Of a stretch of DNA of 52,444 bases, positions 22,303-31,008 are shown piece by piece. Positions within the stretch are counted from its first letter, which is position 1. Each line of letters opens with the position of its first letter. Made by a program: the position numbers and the translations under genes. The stretch covers positions 1 to 52,444 of IMG/VR virus record IMGVR_UViG_3300034104_003485; one strand, 5' to 3'. Under the pieces are notes generated by a model. The model had not been told where the DNA came from. It was given only the letters and a program-made list of their open reading frames with translations, and did no database searches. The DNA is from a virus.

Positions 22303-22888
22303 AAAAAATATAATTCATTATACTAATTTAATTCCAAATCCTTCTGCATTTATTAAAATGATAGAAGACATAGATCCGCTTTTAAGTGAGTCTTCTCAGG
22401 TATCAAAATGGAAAGACTGGCATTCAAGCACCAGAGAAGAAGTAATTTTTGGTAAACACAAAGATGCTATGTTTACTTCTGCAAACAATACAACCGTAGC
22501 AGACATTAAAGCTCAGTTAATATGCAAAACCATTAAAGATGTGGTAACCCAGTGCGCTAAAGACTATGAAGAAAAAACTGGAATAAAAATTGGTTTTTTG
22601 CCAGATCAATTTACCATTAAAAAGTATCACGAAGAAGCATATATGGGCCCTCACGTAGATTATGAGGGCGAAGGTAGGGCAGATTTTTATCCAACCATAT
22701 CAATGGTTCTTTATTTAAATGATGACTATGAGGGCGGAGAAGTTAATTTTATAGAGCAAGATGTTTCCATAGAACCAGAGGCTGGCAGCCTAATAGTTTT
22801 CCCTTCTCATAAGCCATACTATCATGATCCTAGGCCAGTAACTTCTGGAATAAAGTATATGGTTCCTTTGTTCTGGTTTGATAATTAG
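22280..22888 (+). CDS. 2OG-Fe(II) oxygenase, 202 aa
   Basis: Ligands are H125-x-D127 (GPHVDYEG) and H182 (YYHDPRPV), with K192 (SGIKYMVPLFWF) as probable 2-oxoglutarate contact. The core is LYLNDDYEGGEVNF. It is the last and most compact of the run of four overlapping oxygenase genes and ends at the core without an extra tail. No good ribosome site is seen; the 23-nt overlap with the preceding gene implies coupled re-initiation. A leaderless promoter starts the next gene immediately after its stop. Confidence 0.86.
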   Translation: MMNTKIVEKNIIHYTNLIPNPSAFIKMIEDIDPLLSESSQVSKWKDWHSSTREEVIFGKHKDAMFTSANNTTVADIKAQLICKTIKDVVTQCAKDYEEKTGIKIGFLPDQFTIKKYHEEAYMGPHVDYEGEGRADFYPTISMVLYLNDDYEGGEVNFIEQDVSIEPEAGSLIVFPSHKPYYHDPRPVTSGIKYMVPLFWFDN

Positions 22889-22890
22889 GG

Positions 22891-22902
22891 TATAATAAAT
22901 AT
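22891..22902 (+). promoter_or_regulatory. Leaderless -10 promoter
   Basis: TATAAT (22891-22896) is followed by exactly 6 nt and the ATG at 22903. The triplet before it is GGG. No Shine-Dalgarno sequence. Confidence 0.7.
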
Positions 22903-24660
22903 ATGTCGTATCAACTTCAGGTTATAAAAGACAATCCTATAGCCTTTTGGCCATTGGATGAAACATCTGGAACAACAGCTATTGATATATCTGGTTCTGG
23001 AAATAATGGATCGTATGTAGGATCTTTAACAACAGACATACTCCCATTGGTCTCTGGTGGAGTTTCTGGATCTTTAATTAATAACTTAAACTCAATTGAG
23101 CTTCCAATAGAATACGACTATAACGGAGATGCCGCTCTTGGAGGATTGGCCACTAAATATTTTTCTGATAATGATTTTACATTAGAATGTTGGGTTTATC
23201 CAAAGATATCTTCCACTACACTCACCCCAATTTTTGCAGACGGTGAAAGCGATATAGGTATCTATTACGAAGATGGAAACATTGTTTTTTTGCTAGAAAA
23301 CAAAAGACTAGATTTTAGGCTTCCTTCAATTAATCAGTCCTCGCATGTTTGTGCAACTTATACTCCAACATCAATTAGCTTATTTATAAATGGAGAAAGA
23401 GCTGGCTCAATATTTTATGATAAATATACTTTTACAAACGAATCGTTTTTTCCAAAAATTGGTCCAACATCCAGCTCCGAAGATTCATTTATTGTTGATG
23501 CACCAGCGGTGTATAGATATGCCCTAACTCAAGAAAAAGCTAAATCTCATTTTAATTTATTCAGTGGAATTGCTCCAATACAAATAGCTGGACCAGATGG
23601 AGGAGTTTTATTTACTTTATCAGATAGATCAATTAAAAAAACATTTTCTTACTCTTATCCGTATAATAAAAAATGGAATCAGTTTCAAGCAGAAGGTTTG
23701 TATCATCAGGATACTGAAGATTATATAACTGTTGATACCGATTTAAATGAAGTAGTCTTGTATGATATATTTTCAGTGCCAAGTGCTATATCTTTTATGT
23801 CCTCAAAAGTTGAATGGAGCGGAACAAAAGGTGTATCAGTAGCAATTGGAACAGATGGAATAAATTATGATCCATGCTCTAATGGAGATGCAATTCCAGG
23901 CTATGTATACGGAGATGGATCCTTTGCAGAAGATAGAGTTTTATATGTAAAAATAACTTTAAGCAGCTCGGACATAACAAAGTTTTTTCCAAAGCTTTAT
24001 TCATTGTCTTTTAATTTTTATTCAACCAAGTTATTGTTTGCAGATAATCACGGAGAAGACATTGAGCCAGAAGAGTCAAACCTAGCTTTGTGGGACTACG
24101 ACCTATCTTCAGATGATTACCCAATTTTAATGAGAAATAAAAATAATGGAATTAGGCCATACGACTCTGGTTTCCCTATAAATACATTAATGAGTGTTCA
24201 GACGCTAGAAATGTTCTTTACGCCAATAAGCCTTTCTGCCAACTATCTTTTCTACCACGATTCAGCAAATTACTCATGGAGCAATACTGGAGCGGTTACA
24301 AAAAGCGGAATATCAGCAATATATGTAAATGGAGTAAACAGAACTAGTGCCACTAATATAAATACCTTTATGGATCCAGATGAACTATATCATATTGTTA
24401 TAGTTTTATCCTCAGCAATTTCTACTCAAATATGGTTTAATGTTAAAGTAACTAATGGAACATGGTCAAATTCTGGTCCAAGAAATCTATATAAGAATAT
24501 AGCAATATACCCATCAGCATTTAGCTCAACATTAGCCCTAGATCACTACGCTCTTTATACGGAAAGGCCATCGACTTTGGCAGAAGATACGTCAATATCA
24601 TTGACAGAAAACGCCTATCAAGTGCATGATTATGACTGGATAGTGGTTAAAAGTATTTAA
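22903..24660 (+). CDS. LamG/concanavalin-like tail protein, 585 aa
   Basis: Residues about 10-215 form a LamG/concanavalin A-like jelly roll: NPIAFWPLDETSGTTAIDIS near the start, FTLECWVYPKI, ISLFINGERAGSI and VDAPAVYRYALTQEKAKSHF. A second half has another such set (ETLEMFFTPISLSANYLFYH, LYHIVIVLSSAISTQIWFN and ALDHYALYTERPS), so two lectin-like domains are likely. These bind glycans and are typical of phage adsorption proteins. It follows the oxygenase block and precedes the head genes, and is transcribed from its own leaderless promoter. Confidence 0.75.
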   Translation: MSYQLQVIKDNPIAFWPLDETSGTTAIDISGSGNNGSYVGSLTTDILPLVSGGVSGSLINNLNSIELPIEYDYNGDAALGGLATKYFSDNDFTLECWVYPKISSTTLTPIFADGESDIGIYYEDGNIVFLLENKRLDFRLPSINQSSHVCATYTPTSISLFINGERAGSIFYDKYTFTNESFFPKIGPTSSSEDSFIVDAPAVYRYALTQEKAKSHFNLFSGIAPIQIAGPDGGVLFTLSDRSIKKTFSYSYPYNKKWNQFQAEGLYHQDTEDYITVDTDLNEVVLYDIFSVPSAISFMSSKVEWSGTKGVSVAIGTDGINYDPCSNGDAIPGYVYGDGSFAEDRVLYVKITLSSSDITKFFPKLYSLSFNFYSTKLLFADNHGEDIEPEESNLALWDYDLSSDDYPILMRNKNNGIRPYDSGFPINTLMSVQTLEMFFTPISLSANYLFYHDSANYSWSNTGAVTKSGISAIYVNGVNRTSATNINTFMDPDELYHIVIVLSSAISTQIWFNVKVTNGTWSNSGPRNLYKNIAIYPSAFSSTLALDHYALYTERPSTLAEDTSISLTENAYQVHDYDWIVVKSI

Positions 24661-24706
24661 TTTTGTACAAAGGTGTGACAAAAAGCTGGACTTATGTGCT
24701 AAAGAA

Positions 24707-24715
24707 TGGTAAAAT
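24707..24715 (+). promoter_or_regulatory. Extended -10 box, near-leaderless
   Basis: TGG-TAAAAT (hexamer 24710-24715) stands 9 nt before the ATG at 24725, predicting a leader of about 3 nt. There is no ribosome site. It starts the head gene cluster. Confidence 0.5.
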
Positions 24716-24724
24716 AAAAGTCTT

Positions 24725-25066
24725 ATGGATATCAAAACAATAAACACCAAAATGCTAGAAGAGGAAACTACTCTTGGCATATACGTATGGGAAATGCCAG
24801 ACGGAAGATGGATTGGTGATGACGATGGAAACTTCTTGTCTATTACATCTAAAAAAGGGAATAGATCTAGAATGGATGCCCTGGCAAGAGAGGTTCGTTC
24901 ATATGGAATTCATGAAGGTCAACCTAAGTTTCTTTCTGGAAGACGCAAAATTGATGATGAAGAATTTGAATATCAGAAAAAAAGATTAGACTGGGGATTG
25001 GTTCCAGACCCCCTTGATATTGGTAATCACAAAGATGAAATGAAAAAATTAAGGGGCTTAAGATAA
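24725..25066 (+). CDS. Conserved protein upstream of portal, 113 aa
   Basis: Residues 15-45 (TTLGIYVWEMPDGRWIGDDD, then GNFLSITSKKGNRSRM) form a compact WW-like or beta segment, followed by a charged helix and a C-terminal EFEYQKKRLDWGLVPDPLD. Proteins like this precede the portal gene in several actinobacteriophages, in my recollection; the role is unknown. The stop is 1 nt before the portal start, so the two should be co-expressed. Confidence 0.55.
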   Translation: MDIKTINTKMLEEETTLGIYVWEMPDGRWIGDDDGNFLSITSKKGNRSRMDALAREVRSYGIHEGQPKFLSGRRKIDDEEFEYQKKRLDWGLVPDPLDIGNHKDEMKKLRGLR

Positions 25067-25067
25067 A

Positions 25068-26648
25068 ATGGAATTTATTAATGACGAGACATCTAATAGC
25101 GATATAAATATTTCAAATGCAATGGATTGGGCACTTCTCAACAAAGAAGTTGTAACAAATAACGATCCATTTTCAATAGATGTTGACGCATTAAAAAAGG
25201 TTGGCGGACTAAGCACTTCTTTTAGAAGAAAGATGAATAGAGAGTTTTCTAAAAGATTTGTTGGTCAAGATGGAACTGGAACACAGCAAAACCTTTTAGC
25301 ACAAGCAATTACTGGCTATGCCATGTTCGACTTAATCGAGCCACCGTATAATTTAGATTATCTTTCAAGAGTTTATGAGCTTTCTACATATAATTATTCT
25401 GCGGTAAATGCAAAGGTTTCAAACATTGTAGGCCTAGGCTATGACTTTGTTGAGACAAGAAAAACAAATGAAGCGTTTGATTCAATAACTGATGATAAGC
25501 AATTAGAGCGTGCACGCAAGAAGCTAAATAGATTGCGTCAAGACCTAAACACTTGGCTAGATGAAACAAATGAGGAAGAGCTGTTTATTGAAACTCTAAA
25601 AAAAGCATATACAGATTTAGAAGTAACTGGAAACGGATACATTGAAATTGGAAGAACAACGAGTGGAAACATTGGTTACATTGGTCATATTCCAGCAAAG
25701 ACAATGAGAGTTCGTCGCTTACGTGATGGGTTTATTCAGCTGCTTTACGGCAAGGCTGTATTCTTTAGAAACTTCGGAGACTCAGATACAGAGAACCCAA
25801 TTGCAGGAATTACAGATAGACCAAATGAAGTTATTCATTTAAAGAAATATACTCCAACAAATAATTATTATGGCATACCCGATATTGTGGCAGCAACAAA
25901 TGCCCTTGCGGGTAATGAGTTTGCGGCAAAGTACAACCTTGATTATTTTGAAAATAAAGCGGTTCCAAGATATATAGTGACAGTAAAAGGAGCAAAGCTT
26001 TCTCCTGAAGCAGAAAGAAAACTATTAGAATTTTTTCAGGTCGGATTAAAGGGAAAGAATCACAGATCGCTATATGTCCCACTTCCAGCAGATACTCCAG
26101 ATTCAAAGGTTGAATTTAAAATGGAGCCAGTTGAGGCAAATACTCAAGACTCATCATTTAATAAATATAGACAAGCAAATAGAGATGAAATATTGCTTGC
26201 TCACCGTGTTCCTATTAATAAGCTTGGAACTCCAGAGGGCGTTAATTTAGCCGTAGCCCGTGATGCTGATAAAACATTTAGAGAGCAGGTTTGTGCCCCA
26301 GCACAGATGATTTTAGAGAAAATATTAAATAAAATTATTGAAGAAAAAACAGATGCTTTGTTAATTAAATTTAATCAGCTTACTCTTACGGATGAAGACA
26401 CTCAATCTAAAATTGATGAAAGATATTTAAGAATGAAGGTCATTACCCCAAATGAAGTTAGAATTAGAAAGGGCATGGTTCCCGTTGATGGTGGGGACGA
26501 GATGGTTGATTTAAAGGCTCAAGATACAGCAGAAATTACAGCCCAAGCTACAAATAGCAGAAAAAGAACTCAGGACCGAAGCGCAACTTCCCCAGATAAT
26601 TCGGGAGAAGGCAGAAATGCAAAAGGCGACGGCAGACAGGTTGACTAG
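25068..26648 (+). CDS. Portal protein (PBSX/HK97-type), 526 aa
   Basis: The portal is the dodecameric ring at the capsid vertex through which DNA passes. PPYNLDYLSRVYELSTYNYS followed by AVNAKVSNIVGLGYDFVET (residues 86-127) is the typical N-terminal part of PBSX-family portals. NEVIHLKKYTPTNNYYGIPD (near 255) and an extended helical clip/stem (YNLDYFENKAVPRYIVTVKG) follow. A Ser/Thr/Arg-rich C-terminus ends the protein. It is followed by protease and capsid genes in canonical order. No terminase gene lies just upstream, which is unusual. Confidence 0.88.
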   Translation: MEFINDETSNSDINISNAMDWALLNKEVVTNNDPFSIDVDALKKVGGLSTSFRRKMNREFSKRFVGQDGTGTQQNLLAQAITGYAMFDLIEPPYNLDYLSRVYELSTYNYSAVNAKVSNIVGLGYDFVETRKTNEAFDSITDDKQLERARKKLNRLRQDLNTWLDETNEEELFIETLKKAYTDLEVTGNGYIEIGRTTSGNIGYIGHIPAKTMRVRRLRDGFIQLLYGKAVFFRNFGDSDTENPIAGITDRPNEVIHLKKYTPTNNYYGIPDIVAATNALAGNEFAAKYNLDYFENKAVPRYIVTVKGAKLSPEAERKLLEFFQVGLKGKNHRSLYVPLPADTPDSKVEFKMEPVEANTQDSSFNKYRQANRDEILLAHRVPINKLGTPEGVNLAVARDADKTFREQVCAPAQMILEKILNKIIEEKTDALLIKFNQLTLTDEDTQSKIDERYLRMKVITPNEVRIRKGMVPVDGGDEMVDLKAQDTAEITAQATNSRKRTQDRSATSPDNSGEGRNAKGDGRQVD

Positions 26649-26701
26649 ACCTACTCAACTGTTATTTGCCTTTTGATGCGTACGAGTATAAAATTAAGCA
26701 T

Positions 26702-28006
26702 ATGAATATTGAAAAGTCACATTGGTCTTCCAATGGTGAAAACATACAGCTATCGGTTCCTTTTACAAAGGTAAACCGTGAGAAGAGAACCGTATCAGGT
26801 TTTGCAACACTAGATAACGTAGATCAAACTGGCGATGTAGTTACATCAGAAGCTAGCTTAAAAGCATTTGAAAGTTTCCGTGGAAATATTCGTGAGATGC
26901 ACACACCGCTTGCAGTCGGCAAGATGCTTTCATTTAGACCAGAAACTTATTACGATCCAATCTCAAAGGGCTTCTTTAATGGAATTTATGTAGACGTATA
27001 TGTATCAAAAGGTGCAAATGATACATGGGAAAAATGTTTAGATGGCACACTTACAGGATTTTCAATCGGCGGAAAGATTACAGAATCAGATAATGAAGTT
27101 AACAAAGCAACAGGCCAACAGGTAAGATTCATTAAGGGATATGACTTAATGGAGTTATCAATAGTTGATTCACCAGCAAATGAATTATGCAATGTTCTTT
27201 CAATTTCTAAAATGAACGGGCAGCTTGTATTTAAAGGTATGGCAGCAGAAACCGTAACAGAAAATATTTTTTATTGTGAAGAAAGTGACTCTGTATTTAT
27301 GTCAACAGAGAAGACATTCGACTCTCCAGTTTCTGGAAAGCCAGCAACACTAATTGGTTGGGTCGAAAGTTCAGACGTAAACAAATCAAACGAAATAGAT
27401 AAGATTCTTGATTCATTTAAGAAGTCAAGATTACCGTTGCCTGAAACACAAAAAATTGCAAAACAGGCAAACGTAGAAGGAGGTAATGAAGTGTCAGATG
27501 TACAAAAAGATGTAGTAGCTGCAGAAGCTATTGCCGAAGAAACACTAGTAGTTGCTGAAGAAGCACCTGCTGACGTAGATGCTGCACCAGCAGCAGACGC
27601 TTCTGCCGATTCTCTCGAAAAAGCAGCCGATGTATCAGAAGTTGAGGTTGATGAACCTGATTTTGCAAAGATGATGGGCGATCTAAAAGGCTTTTTCTCA
27701 GAAACTCTAGCTAAAGCTACAGAGTCAAATGCTGCACAGGTGACAGAAATTAAGTCAACTGTTGAAAATTTCAGCAAGGCTGTAGAAGTTAGAATCACAG
27801 AGTTGGCAGAACAACACACAGCATTAAGCAATGCTGTAGCAGATATCAAGAGCACGATTGATGGTGTAACAAAGCGTGTCGATGCAGTAGAATCAGAGAC
27901 TGCAATTAAGAAGTCCTCAGATCTTGGCGGATCTCAGGAAGTAACAATAACAAAATCTAAATGGAACGGTTCTTTCCTCGGTACCGTATCAGATTTAATT
28001 CGATAA
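26702..28006 (+). CDS. Prohead protease fused to scaffold-like tail, 434 aa
   Basis: HK97-type (U35-like) maturation protease that trims capsid proteins during assembly. VSGFATLDNVDQTGDVV begins the domain; H67 (REMHTPLAVGK) and S121 (GFSIGGK) are the catalytic-type residues, and MELSIVDSPANEL follows. After about residue 170 the protein becomes acidic and then coiled-coil (VEVRITELAEQHTALSNAVA), as expected of a scaffold that the protease later removes. I prefer ATG 26702 to the TTG at 26666; neither has a ribosome site, but TAAAAT lies 7 nt before the ATG. Confidence 0.82.
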   Translation: MNIEKSHWSSNGENIQLSVPFTKVNREKRTVSGFATLDNVDQTGDVVTSEASLKAFESFRGNIREMHTPLAVGKMLSFRPETYYDPISKGFFNGIYVDVYVSKGANDTWEKCLDGTLTGFSIGGKITESDNEVNKATGQQVRFIKGYDLMELSIVDSPANELCNVLSISKMNGQLVFKGMAAETVTENIFYCEESDSVFMSTEKTFDSPVSGKPATLIGWVESSDVNKSNEIDKILDSFKKSRLPLPETQKIAKQANVEGGNEVSDVQKDVVAAEAIAEETLVVAEEAPADVDAAPAADASADSLEKAADVSEVEVDEPDFAKMMGDLKGFFSETLAKATESNAAQVTEIKSTVENFSKAVEVRITELAEQHTALSNAVADIKSTIDGVTKRVDAVESETAIKKSSDLGGSQEVTITKSKWNGSFLGTVSDLIR

Positions 28007-28026
28007 TAAGGTAGGTGAAAAATATA

Positions 28027-29076
28027 ATGAGCAATGAAACATTAGAAAAAGCAATTGCAGCAGGCACAACAGCCACTGGCACATTTGCATCCGCTACAGG
28101 CGGAACAGGAATCCACACAGCGTCAGAAGATGGCAACGGTGGTTTACTAAACCCAGAGCAATCAGCTCGCTTCCTCGACTATATGTTCGACGCAACCGTA
28201 ATTGGTAAAGTCGCACGTACTGTTAGAATGAAGTCTGACACAACCGAGATTGATCGTATGTCCGTTGGTGAGAAGCTTATGAAGCTCGCAACAGAAGGAG
28301 ATAACACAGCAGCTAACGCAGCAGTGACATTCTCAAAGATCTCTCTTACAACAAAGAAGCTTCGCTTGGATTGGGAGCTTTCAACAGAGTCTCTAGAAGA
28401 CAACATTGAAGGTCCAGATCTAGAAGATCACATTGCACGCATGATGGCAACACAGGCAGGTAATGACATTGAAGATGTAGTACTTAACGGAAATACATCA
28501 CTATCATCAGATAACCTATACAAGGCATTTGATGGCGTTGTAAAGAAGGCAAAGTCAGATGCACACGTAGTAGACGCAGCAGGTGCTGGTATCTCTCGTG
28601 CAGTATTTAACTCAGCTCTTAAGGCACTCCCACGTAAGTACAAGCAGCGTAGAACAGATCTTCGCTTCCTCTCAGGTTCAAACTTGATTCAGGATTACTT
28701 ATACTCAACATCACAAAACATCCAGAACGTCAACCCACAGGATATTGCTTCAGGCATCATCCGTGGTGAGGTTGCTCCAGTTTCAGGTCCAGCAGGATAT
28801 GTAGCTCCATACGCATTTGGTATTCCAATCGTTGAAGTTCCACTGCTACCAGAGACACAGACTGGTGACTATTCAGCAGCATCAGGTTCACACGGTGATA
28901 TCCACTTAACATTCCCAAATAACGTTGTTATTGGTGTTAAGCGTGACGTAACTGTATACCGATTCTTCTGGCCACGTAAGGACTCAATTGAGTACACAAT
29001 GTATACTCGTGTTGGCGTCCAGATCGAGCAAGCAGATGCTTGGGTTGTAGTTAAGAACGTTAAAGTCGCTTCATAA
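28027..29076 (+). CDS. Major capsid protein (HK97 fold), 349 aa
   Basis: The most abundant head protein, by position after protease and by sequence. LLNPEQSARFLDYMFDATVI resembles the N-arm, TTEIDRMSVGEKLMK and LRLDWELSTESLEDNIEG the E-loop and P-domain, and LTFPNNVVIGVKRDVTVYRF the closing strands of HK97-type capsids. I chose ATG 28027 over GTG 28015: AGGTAGGTG lies about 10 nt upstream. Codons shift here towards C-ending forms (CGC, ATC, AAC), consistent with high expression. A strong terminator follows. Confidence 0.88.
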   Translation: MSNETLEKAIAAGTTATGTFASATGGTGIHTASEDGNGGLLNPEQSARFLDYMFDATVIGKVARTVRMKSDTTEIDRMSVGEKLMKLATEGDNTAANAAVTFSKISLTTKKLRLDWELSTESLEDNIEGPDLEDHIARMMATQAGNDIEDVVLNGNTSLSSDNLYKAFDGVVKKAKSDAHVVDAAGAGISRAVFNSALKALPRKYKQRRTDLRFLSGSNLIQDYLYSTSQNIQNVNPQDIASGIIRGEVAPVSGPAGYVAPYAFGIPIVEVPLLPETQTGDYSAASGSHGDIHLTFPNNVVIGVKRDVTVYRFFWPRKDSIEYTMYTRVGVQIEQADAWVVVKNVKVAS

Positions 29077-29102
29077 TTTAATTTATTAAGAAGACTTGCA
29101 AG

Positions 29103-29132
29103 AAAGGCCCCTAATTAATTTTAGGGGCTTTT
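29103..29132 (+). terminator. Rho-independent terminator after the capsid gene
   Basis: GCCCCTAA (29107-29114) pairs with TTAGGGGC (29121-29128) over a 6-nt loop, extended by A/T and G-T pairs, and is followed by TTTTCATTTT. Confidence 0.85.
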
Positions 29133-29148
29133 CATTTTAATTGACTAA

Positions 29149-29157
29149 TGCTATAAT
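29149..29157 (+). promoter_or_regulatory. Extended -10 promoter after the capsid terminator
   Basis: TGC-TATAAT (hexamer 29152-29157) follows the terminator by 20 nt and precedes a gene with a good AAGGAG site. It restarts transcription for connectors and tail genes. TTGACT at 29141 is too close to act as its -35. Confidence 0.65.
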
Positions 29158-29183
29158 TAAATAACTTAGACTAAGGAGATTTT

Positions 29184-29579
29184 ATGTCATTTGATACATT
29201 AAAGGTATCTGAGTTAAAGAAAATCGCAGAAGATTTCGGCGTTGATACAGAAGGTTTAAAGAATAAGAACGATATAATTGCAGCTTTCACAGAAGAAGGC
29301 GTCACATGGTCAGTGTACCAGAAGACAATTAAAGATATTGAAGAAGATTCAGAAGAGATTGAAGTCTTGCCTAGATTTGATTCAAAGAAAGAACTAGACG
29401 AAGACGACGTGCTTGTTAGAATGACAAGAGCTAACTTCAGATACGATATTCAAGGTCACACATTTACAAAGGAACACCCTTTTGTGGCAATGGATCCAAA
29501 GACAGCACAAGAAATTTTTGATAAGGAGGAGGGTTTTAGATTAGCTACTCCAAAGGAAGTTCAAGAGTACTACAACTAA
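29184..29579 (+). CDS. SAP/HeH-motif protein next to the capsid, 131 aa
   Basis: The N-terminus (LKVSELKKIAEDFGVDTEGL, then KNKNDIIAAF) is a SAP/HeH-type two-helix motif often seen in small phage proteins after the capsid and thought to bind nucleic acid or other virion parts. The C-terminal half is acidic then mixed (VRMTRANFRYDIQGHTFTKE, HPFVAMDPKTAQEIFD) and may bind the head. AAGGAG precedes the ATG. Precise role unknown; head completion or decoration are options. Confidence 0.6.
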   Translation: MSFDTLKVSELKKIAEDFGVDTEGLKNKNDIIAAFTEEGVTWSVYQKTIKDIEEDSEEIEVLPRFDSKKELDEDDVLVRMTRANFRYDIQGHTFTKEHPFVAMDPKTAQEIFDKEEGFRLATPKEVQEYYN

Positions 29580-29591
29580 GCCCTATGTAAT

Positions 29592-30578
29592 ATGGCAGAG
29601 ATTTATGTTAATAGTAATGCACCAATCAAAACTAAAATATTTTGGGCAGGTGAAATTGTAGACCCTGACGGAAATGTTTCCGTTGAAGTCTATGATATTA
29701 CCGAAGACCCATTGGTGTTTCCAGCCATTAACCCAACTAGCCTTCTTCTAAACCTTACAGCCACAAAACTAGAAAATGATTTTGGTACCTACCAGATAGT
29801 ATTGCCAACGGCATACTCTGATAGAAATAGAAAATTTAAAATGGTTTGGAGATATGTGGTTGGTGGAAGCAGCTCTTATCATATATCTTATACGGATGTA
29901 GTTACTCCCTATGCTAATCTTGCAGAAGCAATTGAGGATTTAAATTTTGGAACAGATCAATCTGATCCTGAATATAAAACTTATCATGATCTTCAAATGG
30001 CAGAGAAATACGCTAGAAAAATAATTGAAAATTATTGTGGACAGAAGTTCTATCTTTACAACTCAACAGAAGTTGTTTATGGCTCAGGCTCATACTCTCT
30101 TCCACTTCCAGCAAAAATTAACAGCCTGTATACATTGCATGTAGGAGATTACCTTTTAGTAGACAACATTAATGAAGTAAACAATTGGGGTCTTTCTACA
30201 GTAGTTTCAGAAAGCGGATTTGGAATAAGAGTTGATACCGCTCTTATGACTGACAACACTGTATACACTGCAAATGGAATGGTTCCACCTACGGTAAACG
30301 ATATTTCATTTAATGGAGTATTTAAAAACAACTCAAGGTATAGAGTTTCTGGAAGATTTGGTTGGGCTAGCGTTCCAGATGAAGTTGAGCAAGCATGCAT
30401 ACAGCTTATGGGCCACTTCTTTGACAAGGATAGACATTGGAAAGATCAGTATTTAAAGTCAGTTCAAACATTTGACTGGAAATTTGATTACTCTTCTGAT
30501 ATTCACACTGGAACTGGATGCTCTTATGCAGATAAGCTTTTATCAGATTATGTTATTAATCAGGCAATGGTAATATAA
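29592..30578 (+). CDS. Head-tail connector/adaptor protein, 328 aa
   Basis: The N-terminal 110 residues look like a beta-sandwich domain (KTKIFWAGEIVDPDGNVSVE, FKMVWRYVVGGSSSYHISY). The C-terminal part (AEKYARKIIENYCGQKFYLY and PDEVEQACIQLMGHFFDKDR) is the helical core of gp6-like connectors that sit under the portal. Joining both in one protein is a feature of several actinobacteriophages. No ribosome site is seen just before the ATG. Order portal-protease-capsid-SAP-connector is canonical. Confidence 0.75.
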   Translation: MAEIYVNSNAPIKTKIFWAGEIVDPDGNVSVEVYDITEDPLVFPAINPTSLLLNLTATKLENDFGTYQIVLPTAYSDRNRKFKMVWRYVVGGSSSYHISYTDVVTPYANLAEAIEDLNFGTDQSDPEYKTYHDLQMAEKYARKIIENYCGQKFYLYNSTEVVYGSGSYSLPLPAKINSLYTLHVGDYLLVDNINEVNNWGLSTVVSESGFGIRVDTALMTDNTVYTANGMVPPTVNDISFNGVFKNNSRYRVSGRFGWASVPDEVEQACIQLMGHFFDKDRHWKDQYLKSVQTFDWKFDYSSDIHTGTGCSYADKLLSDYVINQAMVI

Positions 30579-30579
30579 A

Positions 30580-31008
30580 ATGCAAGGAATTATAGACGCA
30601 GTTCTTTTGATGAAATTAGATGTCTACAGACAGTTTGACGAACAAGATCCAGACACTGGGGCTATCAAAAAAGAATGGCATTATTATAAAACACTACAGT
30701 GCCATGCAAAGGGAATCATATCAAACTCAAGCACCTCTAGGTCTGGAGACAAACAGGTGTTTAATAATAAATATTCTAACGAGCAGGTAATACAAATTAG
30801 AACATCTGACAGGCTTACTTCTAGAGAGAAAATAACTAACATTAGGGATAACAAAAATAACCCAATATGGACAGAAATAAATTTCCCTTCTAACACTCCA
30901 ACGGTGTTTGAGATATCTGGCACGACACCTATAACCGACCCATTCGGAAAGGTTATTGGATATAACTCTATGGCTCTAAGGTCGGAGAATCAGACAATTG
31001 GAATCTAA
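30580..31008 (+). CDS. Head-closure-type protein, 142 aa
   Basis: This is called from position and predicted beta content (EWHYYKTLQCHAKGIIS, NEQVIQIRTSDRLTSREKIT). Head-closure proteins of this size follow the adaptor in long-tailed phages and stop DNA leakage. It begins 1 nt after the preceding stop, and its end overlaps the next gene by 11 nt. No specific motif proves the role. Confidence 0.6.
   Translation: MQGIIDAVLLMKLDVYRQFDEQDPDTGAIKKEWHYYKTLQCHAKGIISNSSTSRSGDKQVFNNKYSNEQVIQIRTSDRLTSREKITNIRDNKNNPIWTEINFPSNTPTVFEISGTTPITDPFGKVIGYNSMALRSENQTIGI

Noticed and set aside
27271-27855. 194-codon Ser/Ala-rich minus-strand frame
   Set aside because: It lies opposite the scaffold part of the protease gene, whose Glu/Ala codons leave this frame open by chance.
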